From positions 1 to 22,861 of the forward strand of contig NZ_CAKVJA010000044.1 of NCBI RefSeq assembly GCF_934754925.1: a stretch of DNA of 22,861 nt, written 5' to 3'. This DNA comes from an uncultured Clostridium sp. (GTDB lineage: Bacteria > Bacillota > Clostridia > Clostridiales > Clostridiaceae). Under the pieces are notes generated by a model. That model was not told the origin of the DNA and did not search any database. It worked only from the letters and a program-made list of their open reading frames with translations. The position numbers were made by a program, and so were the translations under genes. Shown one piece after another: positions 1 through 8,226 of this stretch (position 1 is the stretch's first letter; each line of letters begins with the position of its first letter).

Positions 1-683
1 TTAAATCCAATTCCCCATACTGTTTGTATATATTCATTATCCTTATCAACCTTAGAAAGCTTAGACCTTAAATTACTTATATGAACATTAACAGTATTAT
101 CATCCCCCATAAAATCATCTTTCCAAACAGACTCAAAAAGATTCGCTCTAGTAAATACCTTATTGGGATTAGTAATTAATAATTCTAATATATCAAATTC
201 TCTAACAGTTAAACTAACTTCTTTTCCATTAACCTGTACCTGTCTGCTATCAATATCTAATTCTAAATTTTTATGAATTAATTTGTTGCTAATAATGTTT
301 TTGCTAGAAAACTTAGTATATCTTCTTAATTGAGCTTCAACTCTAGCTAATACTTCATTAATATCAAAAGGTTTACTTATAAAATCATCAGCTCCCATCC
401 TAAGTATTGATATCTTATCTTCAGCACTAGTTTTAGCTGAAGCAACTATTATTGGCATAACATGATTTTTTCTTATTTTATTTAATAGTTCTTCTCCAGA
501 TATTCCTGGTAACATTAAATCTAAAATTATAAGATCATATTCAAATTGCTCTATACACATCTTTGCTTCGCTTCCTGAATAAGCACCTCTAACTTCATAT
601 CCATTTTGAATTAACATTTTACATAAAAGTCCATTAATATCCCAATCATCTTCAACTACTAATATTTTTTTATTTAAATCCAT
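1..683 (-). CDS. OmpR/PhoB-family response regulator (3' end cut by window)
   Basis: The frame is open from ATG at 683 to the window edge: 227 codons and a partial one, ending ...VWGIGF. A GGAGA ribosome site lies 8 bases upstream. Residues 1-120 form a receiver domain with acidic E11-D12-D13, phospho-acceptor D55 in LIILDLMLPG, Ser82 at the usual Thr/Ser position and K104 in ISKPF. Residues 125-227 form a winged-helix output domain with LTVREFDILELL and the wing motif YIQTVWGIGF, so only a few residues are probably missing. By family it binds DNA after phosphorylation by a sensor kinase; no kinase gene is visible, though one could lie just outside to the left. It follows the uvrB terminator and has its own candidate promoter. 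The regulated pathway cannot be named from the sequence. Confidence 0.93.
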   Translation of the reverse strand, partial: MDLNKKILVVEDDWDINGLLCKMLIQNGYEVRGAYSGSEAKMCIEQFEYDLIILDLMLPGISGEELLNKIRKNHVMPIIVASAKTSAEDKISILRMGADDFISKPFDINEVLARVEAQLRRYTKFSSKNIISNKLIHKNLELDIDSRQVQVNGKEVSLTVREFDILELLITNPNKVFTRANLFESVWKDDFMGDDNTVNVHISNLRSKLSKVDKDNEYIQTVWGIGF

Positions 684-717
684 ATTTACATTCTCTCCTA
701 TATAATCAACTATATAA

Positions 718-726
718 ATTATACCA
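718..726 (-). promoter_or_regulatory. Candidate extended -10 promoter for the response regulator
   Basis: On the - strand TGGTATAAT fits the extended -10 pattern TGnTATAAT and lies about 35 bases upstream of the ATG at 683. No good -35 element is visible 16-18 bases further upstream. It falls between the uvrB terminator and the gene, so the regulator could be transcribed on its own. Confidence 0.45.
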
Positions 727-755
727 GTTTTCCAAATAATTAGTTGTAATTTTCA

Positions 756-795
756 TAAAAAAACTGACTCCTACCTTAAAATATAGGAATCAGTT
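756..795 (-). terminator. Intrinsic terminator of uvrB
   Basis: Arms 762-773 and 784-795 form a 12-bp stem (one G-U pair on the - strand RNA) with a 10-base loop, followed on the - strand by a run of T. It lies 25 bases after the uvrB stop codon and separates uvrB from the response regulator. Confidence 0.88.
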
Positions 796-820
796 AATAA
801 TATAATTTCCAATAAATTTA

Positions 821-2788
821 TTAATCCTTAAGCTTATTAATCATATCTCTAAGCTCTGCTGCTCTTTCAAATTGAAGATTCTTAGCTGCATCTTTCATTT
901 CTTCTGTATATTGTTTAATTAACTTATTTTTATCTTTAGTACTTAGTTCAACTGCCTCATATTCATTATAATCAGCAGATTCTTCAGCAACTTTTGTTGC
1001 TTCAATTATATCTCTTACATCTTTAATAATAGTTTTAGGTATAATTCCATGCTCTTCATTATATTTAATTTGAATTTCCCTTCTTCTATTGGTTTCTTTA
1101 ATTGCCCTATCCATAGAACCAGTTACTTTATCTGCATACATTATAACCTTACTTTCTGAATTTCTTGCAGCTCTTCCTATAGTTTGAATCATCGAAGTTT
1201 CAGAACGTAAGAATCCTTCCTTATCTGCATCTAAAATTGCCACAAGTGCAACTTCAGGAATATCTAATCCCTCTCTTAATAAATTTATTCCAACGAGAAC
1301 ATCAAATTTTCCCAGTCTTAAATCTCTTATTATTTCCATTCTTTCAATGGTTTTTATATCTGAATGCATATAAGTAGTTTTAACACCCAATTCAGTTAAA
1401 TACTTAGTTAAATCTTCAGCCATTCTCTTAGTTAAAGTTGTTACTAATGTTCTAAATCCTCTTTCTGTTGTTTTTAATATTTCAGCATAAAGGTCATCTA
1501 TTTGACCTGTTACTGGTCTTATTTCAACTACTGGATCTAACAATCCTGTTGGCCTAATTATCTGTTCAGCTATATTAGTTGAGTGATCTAGCTCATACTG
1601 AGCTGGTGTTGCAGATACAAATATAATTTGATTAATTTTCTCTTCAAATTCAGTAAATTTTAATGGTCTATTATCATAGGCACATGGAAGTCTGAATCCA
1701 TATTCAACTAATGTATCCTTTCTTGATCTATCACCTGCATACATCGCCCTACATTGAGGTAAAGTAACATGACTTTCATCTATAAACATTAAATAATCTC
1801 CCGGGAAATAATCTAATAATGTCTTTGGTGGAGTGCCTGGTGCTCTTCCATCTAAAACTCTTGAGTAGTTTTCTATTCCACTACAATATCCCATTTCCTT
1901 AATCATTTCTATATCATAGTTAGTTCTTTGTCTTAATCTCTGTGCCTCTAACAATTTATCTTGCGATGTTAGTTCTCTTAATCTATCCTCAAGTTCATCT
2001 TCTATCTCCTTTATTGCCTTATCTAATGTTTCTTGAGATGCTGCAAAGTGAGATGCGGGGAATATAGCAACATGCTCTCTTTCTCCTAATATTTTTCCTG
2101 TTAAAACATCGAACTCTCTTATTCTATCTATTTCATCACCAAAGAATTCAATTCTTATTCCCTTTGTAGAAGATGAAGCTGGAACAATATCTAAAGAATC
2201 TCCTCTTACTCTAAAAGTACCTCTTGAAAAATCAATATCATTTCTCTCATATTGAATTTCTATAAGTTTCTTTATTATCTCATCTCTATCTTTTTCCATG
2301 CCTACTCTTAAAGATATAGTAAGCTTTTTATATTCATCTGGATTACCTAATCCATAAATACAAGAAACTGAAGCTACTATTATTACATCTCTTCTTTCAA
2401 ACAACGCAGATGTAGCTGAATGTCTTAGTTTATCTATTTCATCATTTATAGACGCATCCTTTTCAATAAATGTATCTGTTTGAGGAACATATGCCTCTGG
2501 TTGATAGTAATCATAGTATGAAACGAAGTATTCAACTATGTTATCAGGAAAGAACTCTTTAAACTCAGAACATAATTGTGCGGCTAAAGTCTTATTATGC
2601 GCTAATACTATAGTTGGTTTTTGAACTTTTTCAATTATATTTGCCATAGTATATGTTTTACCGGAACCTGTTACCCCTAAAAGAGTTTGATATTTTTCAT
2701 TATTCTTTATACCATTAGCTAAACTTTCAATTGCTGCTGGTTGATCCCCTGTTGGTTTAAATTTAGAATGAATCTTAAATTCTCCCAT
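821..2788 (-). CDS. uvrB: UvrB, excinuclease ABC subunit B
   Basis: Damage-recognition helicase-like subunit of nucleotide excision repair. It is loaded by UvrA, verifies the lesion and recruits UvrC. The 655-residue length is normal for the family. Visible features are Walker A GVTGSGKT (38-45), the beta-hairpin region YYDYYQPEAYVPQTDTFIEK (about 92-111), DEAD-type FIDESH, helicase motifs in LVGINLLREGLDIPEV and QTIGRAARN, and a C-terminal UVR motif (about 621-655) that contacts UvrC. ATG at 2788 follows a strong GGAGG site 7 bases upstream. No LexA-type GAAC-N4-GTTC box is seen in the leader. A terminator follows directly, so uvrA, often the next gene in related bacteria, is not cotranscribed here. 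Confidence 0.98.
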   Translation of the reverse strand: MGEFKIHSKFKPTGDQPAAIESLANGIKNNEKYQTLLGVTGSGKTYTMANIIEKVQKPTIVLAHNKTLAAQLCSEFKEFFPDNIVEYFVSYYDYYQPEAYVPQTDTFIEKDASINDEIDKLRHSATSALFERRDVIIVASVSCIYGLGNPDEYKKLTISLRVGMEKDRDEIIKKLIEIQYERNDIDFSRGTFRVRGDSLDIVPASSSTKGIRIEFFGDEIDRIREFDVLTGKILGEREHVAIFPASHFAASQETLDKAIKEIEDELEDRLRELTSQDKLLEAQRLRQRTNYDIEMIKEMGYCSGIENYSRVLDGRAPGTPPKTLLDYFPGDYLMFIDESHVTLPQCRAMYAGDRSRKDTLVEYGFRLPCAYDNRPLKFTEFEEKINQIIFVSATPAQYELDHSTNIAEQIIRPTGLLDPVVEIRPVTGQIDDLYAEILKTTERGFRTLVTTLTKRMAEDLTKYLTELGVKTTYMHSDIKTIERMEIIRDLRLGKFDVLVGINLLREGLDIPEVALVAILDADKEGFLRSETSMIQTIGRAARNSESKVIMYADKVTGSMDRAIKETNRRREIQIKYNEEHGIIPKTIIKDVRDIIEATKVAEESADYNEYEAVELSTKDKNKLIKQYTEEMKDAAKNLQFERAAELRDMINKLKD

Positions 2789-2940
2789 ATACTCACCTCC
2801 AAATTAATATTTATCAATTTAAATATTTTAAACTTAAACTATCTAAAATTATATTACATTTAAAATAACAAAATATAAATACTTTTTACTTCTTATATTC
2901 ACCATTTTCAAAACTTTTATAACAATCATATTTTACATTA

Positions 2941-2986
2941 AATAAGAAGTAGAGACTAACATCTAAGCTAGTCTCTACTTCTTATT
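2941..2986. terminator. Hairpin terminator at the end of the minJ-like gene
   Basis: Arms 2941-2958 and 2969-2986 form a perfect 18-bp stem around a 10-base loop. The right-hand arm contains the last codons and the TAG stop (2975-2977) of the MinJ-like gene, so coding sequence and terminator overlap. The T-rich tail is better on the + strand than on the - strand; it may work in both directions. Confidence 0.75.
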
Positions 2987-4243
2987 TTTAATCTCATTTA
3001 TTATATTCTTTATATCATCAGGTTTTATTTCAAACATATCTTCTCTTTTAACCATTTTAGGTACTAATAGAAGCCCTAACCTTTTATTTCTAGGTTGTAT
3101 AACATATTCTAATACTTGTCCTGAATTGTTTTTAACTTTCATTGGGACCTTGAGTATACTATCTCTAGCAGCCTTAAAAATATCTCCCTCTGATTTAATA
3201 TTTTGTCCATTAATTTCTATTATTTTATCTCCACGCTTAATTCCAACATCATATGCTGGTGAATTAGGTGTAACTTCAAGAACCATAATTCCTTCATCAT
3301 CACTCACGTACAAGCATTGACCTTTTTTTTCAACTCTATACTCATATCTCATAATTAACTCAAAGGCTAATGGTGCATATATTATAGATATTATTTCTCC
3401 TAACATATTAATGCTAGCTAACTGTGCCACTAAAGCGACTGATACTCCATATATTAAAATAGTAGTACCACATCTTAAGGACTTAGTTTTCTTTTCTTGA
3501 GTGAATGTAACATTGCTATATCCCATTATGCCATACAAAGGAATACTTGCTATCATTGCAGTAGCTAATAAAGATATTATAGCTTTATTATTTATAATAG
3601 GCCACCATGATGATACATTTGAGTAAATTGAATCTTCACCTGCTACACTATTAGTAAAAATCATAAGTATAGCAATTGGTATTGGCCAATATCTACTAAA
3701 TGAAAATCCACCAACTATTTTATCCTCTTTTTTTGTAAATACAGGTATCGCGCCCCTATTTCCATCAACTATTATTAGTACACCTTCTAAAATATATATT
3801 ACTCCTATAAATGTCATTAATGATAATATATCAATATTTAAAAATAGTTTCATTCCAGTAATACTACTGATTATATTTAAACTAATCCCTATAGCACCTA
3901 GTATAGCACTTGAATATGCATATGATATATATTTCTTTTTATAAAATAATGATAATATTGATATCATAAATATAAATTCTATTCCTGAGTTTTCACTAAA
4001 CGTAACTCCAAGCACAGATAATATTATACTTCCAATTGCACCTGCTAATATTCCTAATACAATTTGGGATAGTGTAAGTTCTAGAGGGGTATTTAACCCC
4101 TCTCCTAATGTCATCTTTTGAATAGATACTATTTTAACATTTTTTAAATAAAATATTATCCCAAATACTACAAGCATAACTAAATGCATTGGCTCAATTA
4201 TTGCTACTGCTATAGACTTTAAGCTATGAATTATTAAATCCAT
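2975..4243 (-). CDS. MinJ-like multi-pass membrane protein with C-terminal PDZ domain
   Basis: 422 residues. About the first 300 are strongly hydrophobic with several predicted membrane spans; a soluble C-terminal part from residue 306 carries a PDZ domain (about 312-385) with VTPNSPAYDVGIKRGDKIIEINGQNI. This architecture and the position beside ctp, ftsX and ftsE match Bacillus subtilis MinJ (YvjD), which links DivIVA to MinD in division-site selection. That function is inferred from layout and neighbourhood, not from a sequence search; the safe name is PDZ-domain membrane protein. ATG at 4243 has an AGGAGG site 7 bases upstream and lies only 14 bases after the ctp stop, so the two genes form an operon. 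Its last codons lie inside the terminator stem. Confidence 0.75.
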   Translation of the reverse strand: MDLIIHSLKSIAVAIIEPMHLVMLVVFGIIFYLKNVKIVSIQKMTLGEGLNTPLELTLSQIVLGILAGAIGSIILSVLGVTFSENSGIEFIFMISILSLFYKKKYISYAYSSAILGAIGISLNIISSITGMKLFLNIDILSLMTFIGVIYILEGVLIIVDGNRGAIPVFTKKEDKIVGGFSFSRYWPIPIAILMIFTNSVAGEDSIYSNVSSWWPIINNKAIISLLATAMIASIPLYGIMGYSNVTFTQEKKTKSLRCGTTILIYGVSVALVAQLASINMLGEIISIIYAPLAFELIMRYEYRVEKKGQCLYVSDDEGIMVLEVTPNSPAYDVGIKRGDKIIEINGQNIKSEGDIFKAARDSILKVPMKVKNNSGQVLEYVIQPRNKRLGLLLVPKMVKREDMFEIKPDDIKNIINEIKNKK

Positions 4244-4257
4244 TCTGAGCCTCCTAA

Positions 4258-5523
4258 TTAATTCTTCTCTCTTACTACCTCTAATGCTTTTTGAAATTGT
4301 GGATCAATACTTCTATCATAATCCATTTCTAATACTTCTTGTGGAATTTCTACTACTATATCTGGCTCTATTCCTGTACCATGAATATTTTCACCATTTG
4401 GTGTGTAGTACTTAGATGTTGTAACTTTAAGTCCTCCCATATCATTAGGTAAAACCTTAAGTTGTTGTACTATACCTTTACCAAAAGTTGTTGTACCTAT
4501 AGTTGTTGCAGCTCCATGATCTCTTAAAGCACCAGTTACAACTTCAGAAGCACTAGCACTTCCACCATCAACAAGTACAACTAATGGCATCCCAATAGCA
4601 TCTCCTCCTATTGAATTTGATATTACTTTCTTGTTATATTTATCAATTGTATAAGTAACTACTTCTCCTTCTGGAATAAAGTTAGAAGCTATTTCAACAC
4701 ATTCATTTAAGTATCCACCTGGATTTCCTCTTAAATCTAATATTAGTTTTTTCATTCCTTGTTGTTTTAATTCATTTAATTTTTTAGTAAACTTATCGCT
4801 TACTTCTTCATCACTAAAGGTCGTTATCTGAATATAACCTATTCCATCTTCTAGAATTTCCCCTTTAACTGATTCAGTCTTAATTTCAGCTCTTACTATC
4901 TCAACATCAAATGGATCATCTATACCTTCACGTTTAATTGTTAATGTAACTGGTACACCTTCTTCTCCTCTAACTCTAGAAACAACAGCCTCTGTATTTA
5001 AATCTGTCACTTCATAATCATCAACTTTTAATATTATATCTCCAGCTTTTAACCCAGCTTTTTCTGCTGGTGAACCCTCAACAGGAGCTATTATTGTTAC
5101 ATTATCATCTCTAACTCCTAATTGAGCTCCTATTCCATAGAAACTTCCTTGACTTGATTCCAAAAATGTTGTAAATTCATCCTTATCCATATAAACAGTA
5201 TATGGATCTCCTATAGCTTCAGCCATACCTTTCATGGCCCCTTCTAAAAGCTTCTCATCATCTATTTCTCCATCATACATTGAAAACAACATACTTCTTA
5301 GATTAAACAAGTTTGAATATTTTTCTGTATCTTGAATATCCTCTAAATCACTAACTGCCTTTTCTGGCACAGAACCAATTATAACACCTTTAGTAGCCAG
5401 TATATTTCCTAAATAAAATACGCCTGCATATGTTATTAATAGAACAACTAATAGAATTAAGTATTTAACTATTCTCTTTCCAATACTCTTTGGCTTTTTT
5501 TCTTGGTCCTTAAAATTCTCCAT
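4258..5523 (-). CDS. C-terminal processing protease, S41 family (CtpA/CtpB-like)
   Basis: 421-residue membrane-anchored serine protease. Residues 20-40 form one membrane span; a PDZ domain follows at about 128-200 (YGIGAQLGVRDD, SPAEKAGLKAGDIILKVDD) and the S41 protease domain at about 220-400. The Ser-Lys catalytic pair is S324 (in GGSASASE) and K349 (in TTFGKG), with Q353 at the expected place. By family it acts outside the membrane and cuts near protein C-termini. B. subtilis CtpB, encoded beside ftsX and minJ, cuts SpoIVFA in the sigma-K checkpoint; a role in sporulation here is only suggested by that synteny. It is first in an operon with the MinJ-like gene and is separated from ftsX by a hairpin. 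Confidence 0.93.
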   Translation of the reverse strand: MENFKDQEKKPKSIGKRIVKYLILLVVLLITYAGVFYLGNILATKGVIIGSVPEKAVSDLEDIQDTEKYSNLFNLRSMLFSMYDGEIDDEKLLEGAMKGMAEAIGDPYTVYMDKDEFTTFLESSQGSFYGIGAQLGVRDDNVTIIAPVEGSPAEKAGLKAGDIILKVDDYEVTDLNTEAVVSRVRGEEGVPVTLTIKREGIDDPFDVEIVRAEIKTESVKGEILEDGIGYIQITTFSDEEVSDKFTKKLNELKQQGMKKLILDLRGNPGGYLNECVEIASNFIPEGEVVTYTIDKYNKKVISNSIGGDAIGMPLVVLVDGGSASASEVVTGALRDHGAATTIGTTTFGKGIVQQLKVLPNDMGGLKVTTSKYYTPNGENIHGTGIEPDIVVEIPQEVLEMDYDRSIDPQFQKALEVVREKN

Positions 5524-5584
5524 AAACTCTCTTTCCCTTCTATAATAATATAATTTGTATTGTTAAATTTCCCTTTATTTACGT

Positions 5585-5624
5585 AAAACTACAACCCATA
5601 ACATAAGTAATGAGTTGTAGTTTT
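5585..5624. terminator. Hairpin terminator between ftsX and ctp
   Basis: Arms 5585-5599 and 5610-5624 form a 15-bp stem with one mismatch and a 10-base loop. The outer four pairs are A-T, which gives a U run on either strand. It makes ftsEX a separate unit from ctp and the minJ-like gene. Confidence 0.75.
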
Positions 5625-5675
5625 AAAATACTCTCTCTATATATTTATCTTTGCCTAATTAACAAATTCTATATA

Positions 5676-6566
5676 CTAAACAACTAAGAATTTTCTTAAT
5701 GCAAATATACTTCCTATTGCTCCAACCACTATACCGCCTCCAACAAAGCAAGCTAATAAAGTTGTTAAAACAAATTGTGGTTGTACTAAGTTTACTATGA
5801 ACATAGATGAAACAATCCACTTAAATACTCCGTTATATGCAAAGTATAATACTAAACTTGATGCTAATGAACCTATTGCACCAATTATTATTCCTTCAAT
5901 AACAAAAGGCCATCTAATAAACCAGTCCGTTGCACCAACAAACTTCATTATTCCAACTTCTCTTCTTCTTGAATATACTGTAAGCTTTATTGTATTCATT
6001 ATTAAGAATACTGATACACCTACAAACACTATAAATAATCCTATACCTACTATTTGAACTACATCAACAAATTTGCTTATTGTATTAATTACATCTTGTT
6101 GATTTCCTATTCCTTCAACACCTGTCATGCTCTCAACTGATGCGGCAACTTCTTCAGCATATGAAGGATCTTTTAAGTTAACTATAAATGAACTTGGTAA
6201 TGGGTTATTAGTTAAATCGTATCCTTCTAATAAACCTTCATTACTTCCTAAATTTTCTTTTAAATTTAGAAACGCCTCATCTTTAGACTCATATGTAACT
6301 TCACTAACTTGTGGATTTTCCATCAACTTAAGTTCTATTTCTTTTTGATCAACTAATTTTATATCATCTTTTAAATATACTTGAATTTGAATTTTAGATG
6401 CTACATCTTCTATACTTTTATTAAAGTTTAATGCTAATAAAGTAAATGTACCAAATACGAAAAAAGTTATTAATACAGTTATCATAGCAGCAACACTGAT
6501 TGTCCTATTTCTCTTTATACTTTTTAAAGCATCTACTATAAAATAATTTAAAGTACTAATTTTCAT
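5676..6566 (-). CDS. ftsX: FtsX, membrane subunit of the FtsEX complex
   Basis: 296 residues from the chosen start (MKISTLNYFIVDALKSIKRNR). An N-terminal membrane span lies at about 25-45, an extracellular domain at about 55-165, and three spans at about 170-295. This is the FtsX/MacB-like arrangement. FtsX partners the ATPase FtsE and, in Firmicutes, relays its signal through the outer loop to a peptidoglycan hydrolase (CwlO in Bacillus, PcsB in Streptococcus). An upstream in-frame ATG at 6590 would add 8 residues, but ATG at 6566 has an AGGGG site 10 bases upstream and gives the usual short N-terminus. The gene overlaps the end of ftsE by 11 bases, indicating translational coupling. Confidence 0.95.
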   Translation of the reverse strand: MKISTLNYFIVDALKSIKRNRTISVAAMITVLITFFVFGTFTLLALNFNKSIEDVASKIQIQVYLKDDIKLVDQKEIELKLMENPQVSEVTYESKDEAFLNLKENLGSNEGLLEGYDLTNNPLPSSFIVNLKDPSYAEEVAASVESMTGVEGIGNQQDVINTISKFVDVVQIVGIGLFIVFVGVSVFLIMNTIKLTVYSRRREVGIMKFVGATDWFIRWPFVIEGIIIGAIGSLASSLVLYFAYNGVFKWIVSSMFIVNLVQPQFVLTTLLACFVGGGIVVGAIGSIFALRKFLVV

Positions 6567-7242
6567 TTTCGTACATCCCCTTCCTATCATCTCTTACAAC
6601 AATTCCCTTATCAATAGCTATAACTCTCTTTTTCATATTATCTACTATGTCTTTTGCGTGAGTTGCCATTAATATAGTTGTTCCAGATCTATTTATATCT
6701 TCTAATAATCCCATTATTTCATTTGCTGTTTCTGGATCTAAGTTACCTGTAGGTTCATCAGCTATTAAAACTGCTGGATTATTAACTATTGCTCTTGCTA
6801 AAGATACTCTTTGCTGTTCTCCTCCTGATAATTCATTAGGGAACATTTTATATTTATGAGATAATCCTACTAAAGATAATACCATAGGCACTCTTCTTCT
6901 TATTTCTCTTTGTGATGCTTCTACTACTCTCATTGCAAATGCAACATTTTCATATACATTTAAAGTAGGTATTAGTCTAAAGTCTTGAAATACCATTCCA
7001 ATTTTTCTTCTATAATATGGTATTTGTTTTCTAGTTACTTTAGATAATTCCTTATCAGCTACTATAATTTCTCCCATTGTCGGATCTACTTCTTTTAATA
7101 ACATTTTTATGAAAGTAGACTTACCTGCACCAGATGGTCCAACTAAGAAAACAAAGTCTCCTGAATCTATTTTTATATTTACATTTGATAACGCTTTAAC
7201 ATTATTATCATATATCTTGGAAACATCCTTAAATTCTATCAT
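6556..7242 (-). CDS. ftsE: FtsE, ATPase of the FtsEX complex
   Basis: 228-residue ABC-type ATPase with Walker A GPSGAGKST (35-43), Q-loop Q86, signature LSGGEQQ (138-144), Walker B LIADEP with catalytic E163, and switch H195. ATP hydrolysis drives FtsX to control cell-wall hydrolases during division or elongation. The in-frame GTG at 7251 lies inside the AGAGGTG ribosome site, so ATG at 7242, 6 bases after that site, is the better start. The gene is first in the ftsEX operon. Confidence 0.97.
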   Translation of the reverse strand: MIEFKDVSKIYDNNVKALSNVNIKIDSGDFVFLVGPSGAGKSTFIKMLLKEVDPTMGEIIVADKELSKVTRKQIPYYRRKIGMVFQDFRLIPTLNVYENVAFAMRVVEASQREIRRRVPMVLSLVGLSHKYKMFPNELSGGEQQRVSLARAIVNNPAVLIADEPTGNLDPETANEIMGLLEDINRSGTTILMATHAKDIVDNMKKRVIAIDKGIVVRDDRKGMYENEN

Positions 7243-7294
7243 AAATAACACCTCTTACAACTTTAAGTTTAATAACTTTAAAAACTATAAAGCC

Positions 7295-7324
7295 ATTATA
7301 TCATACAAAAAGTCATAATACCAA
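7295..7324 (-). promoter_or_regulatory. Candidate sigma-A promoter of ftsEX
   Basis: On the - strand TTGGTA (7319-7324) and TATAAT (7295-7300) are 18 bases apart, about 50 bases upstream of the ftsE ATG. The -10 is a perfect match and the -35 matches 4 of 6. Confidence 0.6.
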
Positions 7325-7359
7325 TATTAAAGGGCCATTTACCTCATTTTACTATATTT

Positions 7360-8199
7360 TTATTGAAAATCTGTAAATCCTTTTCCTAATACTTCTGTTG
7401 ATTCATTAACAGTTACAAAGGCTTCTGGATCTATTTCCTTTACGTCCTTTTTTAAAGCTATAAACTCATTTGAACTTAAAACTGTATATATTATCTTCAC
7501 ATCACTTCCAGTATATCCACCATTCCCATTAAGTACTGTACATCCTCTATCAATATTTTTAATTATATGATTAACTATATCCTTTTCCTTTGATGTTATT
7601 ATAAATACTTGCTTACATCTATTAAATCCGTCTATAAATTTATCTATAACTAAACCAATTAAAATTACACTAAAGAATCCAAATAACCCTTTATCTACAC
7701 CAAATATACTAATAGCTAATATACAAACAAATGAATCTGTAAGCAATACAGATATTCCTATTCCAATTGGAGTGAACTTACTAATAATTGCCGCTATAAT
7801 ACTAGTTCCACCTGTAGATGCACCCTGATGGAAAACAATAGCTGCTCCCATCCCTAAAATTATCGATCCAAAGAAACTAGCTAAAAACATATTTTCCGTT
7901 AAAACTCCTGGTGTGAAGAACTTTTCAATTATCCACATAAATACTGAAAGCATTATTGTTGCATAAATACTTTTTGATCCAAATGATTTACCTAAAACAA
8001 GAAATGCCAATATAAAAAGAAGAATATTAAGAACAAGCACAACTATACTAGTATCTAAACCTATTAATTTATTTATTACTAGTCCTATACCAGATACTCC
8101 CCCTGCTGCAATATCACTTGGAAAGAAAAAATACTCTAACGCTATCGCAGTTAGTGCTATTCCTATTGTGGTTAGTAAATATTCCTTAATCTTTTTCAT
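7360..8199 (-). CDS. YitT-family membrane protein (DUF161 + DUF2179)
   Basis: 279 residues: about five or six hydrophobic segments in residues 1-200 (the YitT membrane domain, with AAGGVSGIGLVI and GASTGGTSIIA), then a soluble DUF2179 domain at about 205-275 ending near TEVLGKGFTDF. The molecular function of the family is not established; some members have been proposed as transporters. ATG at 8199 follows a GGGGG ribosome site. It is the second of two tandem paralogues, 27 bases after the first. A YitT paralogue (yvjA) also lies near ftsEX in B. subtilis, so the placement is an old neighbourhood. Confidence 0.88.
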   Translation of the reverse strand: MKKIKEYLLTTIGIALTAIALEYFFFPSDIAAGGVSGIGLVINKLIGLDTSIVVLVLNILLFILAFLVLGKSFGSKSIYATIMLSVFMWIIEKFFTPGVLTENMFLASFFGSIILGMGAAIVFHQGASTGGTSIIAAIISKFTPIGIGISVLLTDSFVCILAISIFGVDKGLFGFFSVILIGLVIDKFIDGFNRCKQVFIITSKEKDIVNHIIKNIDRGCTVLNGNGGYTGSDVKIIYTVLSSNEFIALKKDVKEIDPEAFVTVNESTEVLGKGFTDFQ

Positions 8200-8226
8200 A
8201 ATTATCCCCCTATTTTTTTAAAATTT

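Noticed and set aside
2789..2940. LexA (SOS) box upstream of uvrB
   Set aside because: No GAAC-N4-GTTC-like palindrome can be found there, so SOS control cannot be supported from this sequence.
3126..3320. + strand open frame of 64 codons
   Set aside because: It is the complement of the PDZ domain of the minJ-like gene, with no ribosome site. The other + strand frames that overlap - strand genes were rejected for the same reason.
6556..6590. Longer ftsX start at 6590 (MIGRGCTK...)
   Set aside because: It has no well-spaced ribosome site; the ATG at 6566 has AGGGG 10 bases upstream and gives the usual FtsX N-terminus.
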